A stretch of DNA of 64,000 bases from Isoetes taiwanensis (lineage: Eukaryota; Streptophyta; Lycopodiopsida; Isoetales; Isoetaceae): the NCBI GenBank assembly GCA_021234155.1, contig JAJEKV010000006.1, positions 23,563,568-23,627,567 of the forward strand, written 5' to 3'. The notes under the pieces are model-generated. The model searched no databases. It was not told the DNA's origin and saw nothing but the letters and a program-made list of their open reading frames with translations. Positions 57,756 through 64,000 of this stretch are shown in pieces. Made by a program: the position numbers and the translations under genes. How positions within the stretch are numbered: the stretch's first letter is position 1; each line of letters opens with the position of its first letter.

Positions 57756-59335
57756 GCATGCCGCTATGGGACTATTATGCGATCATTCAAGATTAACTTC
57801 CTTACTTGTGAAGATTTTGGTACACACAATTTGTTTTTATGGTATAGCAAGTTTCCCTCCTTCTTGTAGTGCCTGAACATCTCCCTTTCCTTGTCGCTTC
57901 TGGCCTCCTTGCAAAGACTTGCCCACACTTCCTTGAAGTCGAGGTCCGTTGGCAATGTCTCTTCGATCTTCTTGCCAAACTAAACTACGGTGTTGATATG
58001 GCATTACAATGAATTCTTGTTGCCAAAGGCTTCCTAGAAAGGGCGGCCCCGCCACCACATTGAGCTTCCCCGCTTATAACTTATCTCAAAGTCATATTCT
58101 TCTAGGAATTCCATCCACCTCCTTTGCCTCAAATTGAGGAGTGGTTGTGTAAATATGTATTGAAGGCTTTGATGGTCCGTATCTAGCTGGAATCTTCTTC
58201 CCAATAGATAATGCCTCCAAATTCTTAAAGCTCTTACTATAGCCAGAGCTCTATATCGTTGGTAGCGGCTGCTCAATCGTTCAACTTCTTGGAATCATAG
58301 GCTACAACTCTTTCCCCTCCTGCATGAGGATGCTGCACATGTTGCTATCACGCTGGCGTCAGCTCATTGCTACAAGCTTATCTTTTGGTCGGATCTGGCA
58401 AGACCATCTTGTGGCTCGTCAGTGCCTCCTTCAATGTATCAAATGCTTTCCGGGCCTTGTTTTGCCAATGGGTTGCCCAATCTTTTATCTTCCCACATTT
58501 TGTGAGATTCGTTAATGGCGCTGCTACCTTGGCAAAATTCTTCACAAATCTTCTATAATAGCTTGCTAGGCCCAGGAAGCTTCTGACTTCATGCGTATTC
58601 TTCGGTGCCGGCCAATCAATCACGGCTTCGATCTTCGCAGGATCTGTGGAAATGCCTTCTGCTGTGATCATATGCCCTAAATACTCCACTCTTTCCGTCG
58701 CGAAGTGGCACTTTGATAATTTCGCAAAGAGTTGATGCCTTCTTAGCTTTTCAAGCACCTTTCTCAAATGCTGGGCATGTTCTTCCATAGATTTGCTATA
58801 CACCAAGATATCGTCGAAGAAGACTATGATGAAGGAGTCTAGAAACTCACGGAAGACGTCGTTCATCAATCTCATAAATGTTGCTGGCGCATTAGACAAT
58901 CCAAAAGGCATGACTGTGAACTCGTAGTGCCCATATCTTGTTCTCAACACCGCCTTGTGGATGTCTTCTTCCTTGATCCCGATCATTGATACCCCGATCG
59001 AGATCTATTTTGGAGAAGATCTTAGCTCCCCCAATCCATCCATTAGGTCATCTGACCTAGGCAAGGCATACTTATTCTTAATGGTGTGCTTTGTTCAACT
59101 GGCGGTGGTCGATGCACATCCTAAGGCTCCCATCCTTCTTCTTCACAAAAGAATAGGCGCTCAGGAATGGAGACACTAGGTCTTATGAACCCTAGGTCTA
59201 GCGGCTCCACGCAATCTGCTTCTTTAGCTCAGATCAACTCTTCACTTGACATTCTATAAAGGTGCCTTGCTTGTTGGCTTCGTCCCACGGCTCAAGTGCT
59301 ATTTCACACTCGACTCCTCTATAGGGCGGAAGGTT
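57756..59335 (-). pseudogene. Element D RNase H and reverse transcriptase
   Basis: RT frame 58986-58378 is uninterrupted for 202 codons: [40 protein letters not shown] with the FFDD active site, and [20 protein letters not shown] and [20 protein letters not shown] in the thumb and connection. RNase H continues at 58276-57764 ([37 protein letters not shown]). The RT N-terminus (59000-59330) is in other frames. This is the best preserved pol in the window. Confidence 0.85.
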
Positions 59336-59900
59336 GCTTGATCTCATCGGGGAAACAAGTCATGAAATTCCTTGATCAACTTCGCTATAGGCTTGGGGAG
59401 CTTATTCAACTCTTTGGCCTCTTTGCCTTCCTCCGGCTCTTGATCTTCGAGCTCAAGCTTAAGGAGATAGGCCACTTGCTGCTTCCTTATGCACTTAAGC
59501 AACTTTTCACTACTCATGCATTGCATGATTGGGGTTACTTCTTTACCTGTAATCTCGATGACCTTGCCCTCTGGAGTTGTTAAGGTCACCTTGCGTTTCC
59601 CACCCACAATCGATGAGTGCTCCTGCTGGCCCAAGGTATTCCATTCCAATAATCAGGTCATACTTGCCTATGTTCATGACTTCTGCTCCCAATGCCACAT
59701 TAAAGCCTGGCAAGTCTATATTGAAGTTTATTCTCTTCCCCGCTGTATGCCTGACGGCCCCATTAGCTAACACAACTGGCCTGGGCTTGGACTTCAACGG
59801 CTTTAGCTTCAACATGCTTACATCTTAGGTGACTTAAAATTGTGATGTTTTGCCCAAGTCTATCGGCACTATGAAGAATTTCTCTTTGGCTTTCCCAGTT
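59336..59900 (-). pseudogene. Element D protease
   Basis: EVMNIGKYDLIIGMEYLGPA (about 59700-59630), preceded by PVVLANGAVRHTAGKRINFN (59770-59710). The catalytic loop, DTGSTHNF in element A, appears here as DLGKTSQF near 59860, so the catalytic Asp is kept but the Thr/Ser-Gly is altered. Downstream KVTLTTPEGKVIEITGKEVT continues towards RT. Confidence 0.7.
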
Positions 59901-61325
59901 GTTGAAATTACCTTGTCTTGACTTTTCGCATTTCCCCGTATCAATAGCTGCAAAATGTGACACTCACCATGGATGTAATCTCGTGCTTAGCCGCCCGTCA
60001 ACCATCCAGATGGTGTCTCCCATCCCGGTTCTACCAATGCCGCATTCATCACCAAGGGACAATTGTTGGTCTATGCCACGGCTGGAAGCATCGGAAGCTT
60101 ATAGTTCCTTTTCTATACACTCCTTCTTCTTCTTTTGGGGATGGACTGCGAAATTGCCTCACCGCTTTGGAGTAGTTAGACCAGCCTCCTTGCTCCTTGA
60201 AGCTCACTGTTTCTTTTCACGCTTGCCACCACTTGCATTGCCTTGCTTCCCATAATTGGGGTTGTATTGCGGTCGCTAGTCGCTTTGGACTTACCCTTGG
60301 GCTATAGCCTCCTGTGCTCTTCCCCTTATCTTGGAAATATTGCTGCCTTGGTGCATGCTCTTGTGATCCGGTCCCTTGCAAACTCACGGCCCTTTGACTC
60401 TCGCCTTCGATCACGGTCTTTGGGTTTATTGCCCTAACAAACTTGCGGATCTCTTCATTCAACCCTTCGATATAGCCCTCTACCACATGTCTTTCACTTA
60501 ACTTTGGCACATAAAGCCTCAATCTCATAAATTCCTCGGTCTATTTCTGGGTGATTTGTTGCCTTCTTTGCAACACAGCCAAGCTTTGCATCATGTTGCA
60601 CTTATGTTCCCTTGCGCGTAATGGCGTTTGAGCGCCTTTAGCAAACTTCTTGAACTTTTAAAGCTGTCCTGCTTTCAGCCCATGTGCTTTAGCATATCCC
60701 TTCCACCATATTCTGGCTGCCCCCTTGAGGTTTGTTGTTGCTACCCTGCCTTTGTCCTTATCCTTCATGCCATAAGCGTTGCCATACTCGCTCATCTCAT
60801 CGAGCCAAGCCTCCGCTTCCATTCCGGATCTGTTGTCTCACGAGCTGCTCTAGCTTCTACGGCTTTCCACACATTGCTAAGCGCGGAGTCAACCTTCTTC
60901 TGGTAATCAGATTGTGATCTATCCCTGTCACGGTTTGGATTCTCCCGGCGTTCTCGTCTCTCTTCCTCCTGTTCCTCTGATCCAGAGTCTGTGTCTGAGC
61001 TAGAGTCTGAAGATCCCGAACTAGGAGATCTTCTCCTTCGGTTTCTCTTCCTTTGGTGTCCTTTGTTCGGCCAGTGTGTTTGAGCAAGGGCACGTTCGAT
61101 CTTGCCCTCCCCGCTCCTGCTTCCCACCTAGCAATGCCCTTATGTCATGGATGTCGGATCTGATCTGGGATAGCTCTTCCTCTGGTGTTACTGCCTCAAA
61201 CTCTGGGCGCAGATTTCTCGGCTGGAATCGTCTTGGTGGGGTACGCTCCTGCTCGCGTTGCCTCTGTTCCTCAAAATTTCTAGGTACTCTTGCTGCATGC
61301 ACATTAGAGTGAGTTCGATCATTAG
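59901..61325 (-). pseudogene. Element D gag
   Basis: N-terminal acidic and Ser-rich part (61302-60900: ELSQIRSDIHDIRALLGG, SSGSSDSSSDTDSGSEEQEE), central anchor NAYGMKDKDK (about 60770), capsid helices (VAEYTEEFMRL-like, then LYVPKLSERHVVEGYIEGLN at 60528-60450), and a C-terminal region reaching 59.95 kb where a zinc knuckle is expected but degraded. It forms the particle. Co-linear with gag of B and C. Confidence 0.75.
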
Positions 61326-61619
61326 TTTCTTGTTTTGGGTGTTACGTTGCTTGTTTGTTCATGCAATTTGAGGGGACAATTGTATACAAAGAGACATATT
61401 TACGATCATAATTTATATTCATGCATATGATAATATTTTTTTAACATTCAAACATATGAGGAAAACAACAATCCTAATTCTACTCTTGGAATTTCTTCAA
61501 GTAATGGGGTTGTCTTGGATGAATTTGTTCACTTGAGTTGTACCAATTGTTCCCCTAGGTTCCCGAGGACATTCGTGGGCGTACCTCCTTGAAGTGCGTT
61601 CAACAAGTCTTCAATCTTC

Positions 61620-63150
61620 TGTCCGCCGACGTATAATAGGCTCTGCGATTCTGCCAATCTGGGTGCCGTCTGTAGGGAATACTAAGTCGAAGACACTCAA
61701 TGCCATCGTTCTCTTGACTAGGATGACATGGTTACGATGTTTGAGGGCATCTGAGCATGACTTCCAAATCCAGAGGGCGATAAGCATGAAGACTCCCTCT
61801 TCTCCCCCGCGGGCTGAACTGGCGATGTATCATTTGCTATCCTTCCATCTAAGAGCAAAGGAAGGTAGAACCTAAGGGCTTTGTCATGCCCTGCTTCTCC
61901 GCCTGAAGTGATGGCCGCTCGGTGTCTCCCAGAATACTCGTCAACCAGCACTTCCACCAAGTCCACATGTCGGCTTGTAGATGGAAGATGCAAGGTTGAT
62001 GCTTCTCTTCTCTCATCTTTGGTGTTGATGCGGATGAGCTTGGCGAGGAGTCTTGATGTTGACTTTCCTTTGATTCCCATGCTCTCTGAATGGCCAAGAA
62101 CTCTTCTTCCGGTTGGTAGCTCTTGCTTTCGGCCATCATCATCATCTTGGGTGTAGGCTTCGATATCGTAGATGTCGGCGGTGTAGGTTCTGGCTTCCCT
62201 TATACTGATGGGAAAGTCTTGAGTTTCCCTGTCGATGAAGTCGTCGAGCACAGGGTCTTGTCGTAGGAGATACAACAATTCATCCACTCTGTAGCCCCTG
62301 TCTCGGCACTCGGGAAGATTCTTGATATCATGGAGGCTTAAATATGGCTCTCCTTGAATGATCACTGGGGTCAAGCTTGTGATCCCTCGTCCCAGTGGTG
62401 GGGCTCTTCGCGTTGCTCGAGTCCATCCTCGAAACTCTGGATCTCTTGTTCCACCGGTTGCCTCTCTCTGAGCTAGGTCGATGTCTTACCTGACTCTTGA
62501 CTCTTGTTCTTCTTCTTCTTCTTCTTCTTCCTCCTGGTCAATGTAGGCTTCTTTTGACCTCCACATCTACTCCTCCTCTGCGGTGCCATGGCCATTGGCT
62601 CAATGTCTAAAATTTTTGGGCTGGTGAAGAACACTTTCTACTTTTTCTTTCCATTAAAATCAATCCAAAAATTTTGAGCTCTCCTAGCTTAGTTTGACCC
62701 CTGAGTGATAAGAATATGGCTCTGGCTGCATTATAAGAGATATCTCCTCTTATTGGGAGGCCCCACATATAATCTGGGCGGGCGGGTTGCTTTGTTTTCT
62801 AGGTACTTTTCTCGTTTGGTATGTCCCGGAGAATTGTCTTGAGGGTTTGTATTGGGTGCAAAAGTATCCTATGCAAGGTGGGAGTTCTACTAAGAATGGT
62901 CCTATCTTAGCATGGAACTTCGGACATAATGTCTGGTAGAAGGGTGTGGCATTGATGGTGGCCTCCACATCGATCCGCTTAAAAACATTGAAGAGCGAAT
63001 TGATGTCGACCTCGGCCACATGGTATGTGTTGTACCATCGCTGAACATAGAGGTTGCCATGGAGTATGAGCAGCTGGGGATGATAAACAGATGTGAAAGC
63101 GCCTTAGGGGTCTGGGAAATCGGCTTGGAGTGAAGAGCAATGTTGTAGGG
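61620..63150 (-). pseudogene. ORF-X of element D (best preserved copy)
   Basis: N-terminal part 63060-62750: RWYNTYHVAEVDINSLFNVF, KRIDVEATINATPFYQTL and FVPHP-like end. Middle frame 62374-61718 (218 codons): PVIIQGEPYLSLHDIKNLPE, YRVDELLYLLRQDPVLDDFI, acidic YTQDDDDGRK, and basic segment. After a frame change at the g-run near 61805: EEGVFMLIALWIWKSCSDAL and RTMALSVFDLVFPTDGTQIG, ending RRRTED-stop near 61620. The (CTT)n run at 62507-62530 encodes a Lys stretch. No domain recognised. Shared with A, B and C, always between ORF-H and gag. A TATA box stands upstream at 63171-63180. Confidence 0.65.
62507..62534. repeat. (CTT)n microsatellite within ORF-X of D
   Basis: Eight or so cttc/ttcttc units on the plus strand, giving AAG/GAA codons (Lys/Glu-rich tract) in the minus-strand ORF. 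Confidence 0.7.
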
Positions 63151-63170
63151 CACAAATGGCCCCCAGGGTC

Positions 63171-63180
63171 CTATTTATAG
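63171..63180 (-). promoter_or_regulatory. Internal TATA box before ORF-X (element D)
   Basis: CTATAAATAG on the minus strand about 100 bases upstream of the conserved ORF-X N-terminal region, at the same place as the boxes of B and C. Confidence 0.6.
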
Positions 63181-63350
63181 GCAAAACTCTAAATTTGGGA
63201 AAATTCAAGGTTGGGAAGTATCTATGATTCTAAGGCCTAGATGTGCAATTCATAGGTTAACTATGCTAAAACTGCTTCTAAGGGTCGTATGACAGCAATT
63301 TTCAGCTATCCTGTGGGGAAATGTGGATGAATTAAGGCAATTTTGGGGGA

Positions 63351-63840
63351 ACCACTCACACAGTGCGCGAGAGCTAGTTAGGAAAAAAATCCTAAGTGTC
63401 CTGGGTGCACTCTGTGAGGGGTTGAGCTCTGTTTGGGTCGAGGATCATGCCAATCCTGCCAACTAAGGGTGAATTCCTACATATCTCGAGAAGATAGGTC
63501 GAATTGAGCCCTTACTTGCTTCATTTGGGCAAGTTTTGGCCAAGATTAGGGGTCAACCACTCACCGCGGTCTTGGCGAGAGCTAGTTAGGAAAAATTCCC
63601 AAGTGTCCTGGGCGCACTCTGTGAGGGGTTGGGCCTTGTTTGAGCTAGGGTTGGCCAATTTACATAAATTAAGGGTCAAATCCTATCAACTAGGTCGAGT
63701 TGAGTCTAATGGTGTGCTTACTTTACGCATTTGGTCATGTTTTGGGGCGATTCGGTGCTCAACCACTCACCACAATCTTGCGAGAACTAGTTAGGAAAAA
63801 AAATCCTAAGTGGCACAGGCACTCTGTGAGGGGTTCGGCC
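63351..63840 (-). repeat. Tandem hairpin repeats of element D (three units, ~205-bp spacing)
   Basis: Units start at 63351, 63556 and 63762. Each holds accactcac, then 'gagagctagttagg', a core of TTAGGA-A5-TCCTAA type (perfect at 63378-63395), 'cctaagtgtcctgg', and ctctgtgaggggtt, so an inner hairpin lies within outer ctcac/gtgag arms. The sequence differs from the B/C hairpins but position, spacing and nested-arm plan are the same, and spacers share 'gaattgaccccttacttg'-like phrases with B/C. Confidence 0.75.
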
Positions 63841-64000
63841 TAAAACACTAAGTTTTGCTCCAATTTTGCTAATTTTAAATGCAGAGGTTTGTAATACACC
63901 TTGATTAAGACAGATTCGACACATTAACTTATCCAAAATTGCAACTATTACTTACAAAAGTTCACTTACAATGACTAATTATAATTCTTTCTTAATGAAC
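63841..64000 (-). other. Sequence expected to precede the end of element D ORF-H
   Basis: AT-rich non-coding DNA. By comparison with B (45440-45550) the ORF-H stop codon of element D should lie just beyond the right edge, so its histone domain is not in this window. Confidence 0.4.

Noticed and set aside
63351-63840. CRISPR-like array because of regular spacing
   Set aside because: Plant nuclear DNA; spacers are homologous to each other, so these are degenerate tandem repeats, not unique spacers.

Overview
This is nuclear DNA from a land plant with a large, repeat-dense genome. The plant assignment rests on an intronless CBL-interacting protein kinase gene (CIPK, 16641-17939, minus strand), fragments of a plastid-type CLC chloride channel and of a DUF688-like protein, and chromodomain-bearing Ty3/gypsy retrotransposons (chromoviruses). 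A large fern, lycophyte or gymnosperm genome would fit, but the species cannot be fixed from the window. The CIPK gene is the only clearly intact host gene. Almost everything else is transposable elements, most of them nested.

Layout. Element A, a decayed chromovirus on the minus strand, fills about 521-12300. It has a 663-bp 3' LTR, a 3' UTR interrupted by foreign DNA, chromodomain/integrase, RNase H/RT, protease, gag and two extra ORFs upstream of gag. From 12.8 to 15.9 kb there are a small Mutator-type MITE and a decayed plus-strand HUH-endonuclease (replitron-like) ORF. The CIPK gene follows. Two 780-bp direct repeats (20619 and 30895) look like the LTRs of an 11-kb plus-strand element with no recognisable gag-pol. 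Inside it lie a Harbinger-type transposon carrying CLC exons (23052-24868) and a 5'-truncated L1-type LINE (28096-30455). From 33411 to the right edge runs a concatenated array of related minus-strand chromoviruses sharing LTRs: LTR 33411, remnant E, LTR 35742, element B, LTR 47483, internally deleted element C, LTR 54722, element D, which runs off the window.

The main discovery is in the extra ORFs. Upstream of gag these chromoviruses carry, in order, ORF-H and ORF-X. ORF-H ends in a histone H3 fold. In element A (11382-11701) this is unmistakable H3 with the N-terminal helix, alpha1, alpha2 and alpha3, broken by one stop codon and one missing base. In elements B (about 45.6-45.85 kb) and C (about 52.8-53.1 kb) a more diverged H3 with CENH3-like residues sits in the same place. 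ORF-X is conserved in all four elements but unrecognised. In B, C and D, internal TATA boxes precede these ORFs, and blocks of about 200-bp tandem repeats, each centred on a hairpin, flank them. A retrotransposon lineage that codes for its own histone H3 beside a chromodomain integrase is the observation most worth following.

Caution: in 35-61 kb, paired copies agree almost base for base in AT-rich stretches but differ by many small indels at C/G-rich triplets. This looks at least partly like consensus error in heavily methylated repeats, so the pseudogene calls for B, C and D may be too pessimistic.
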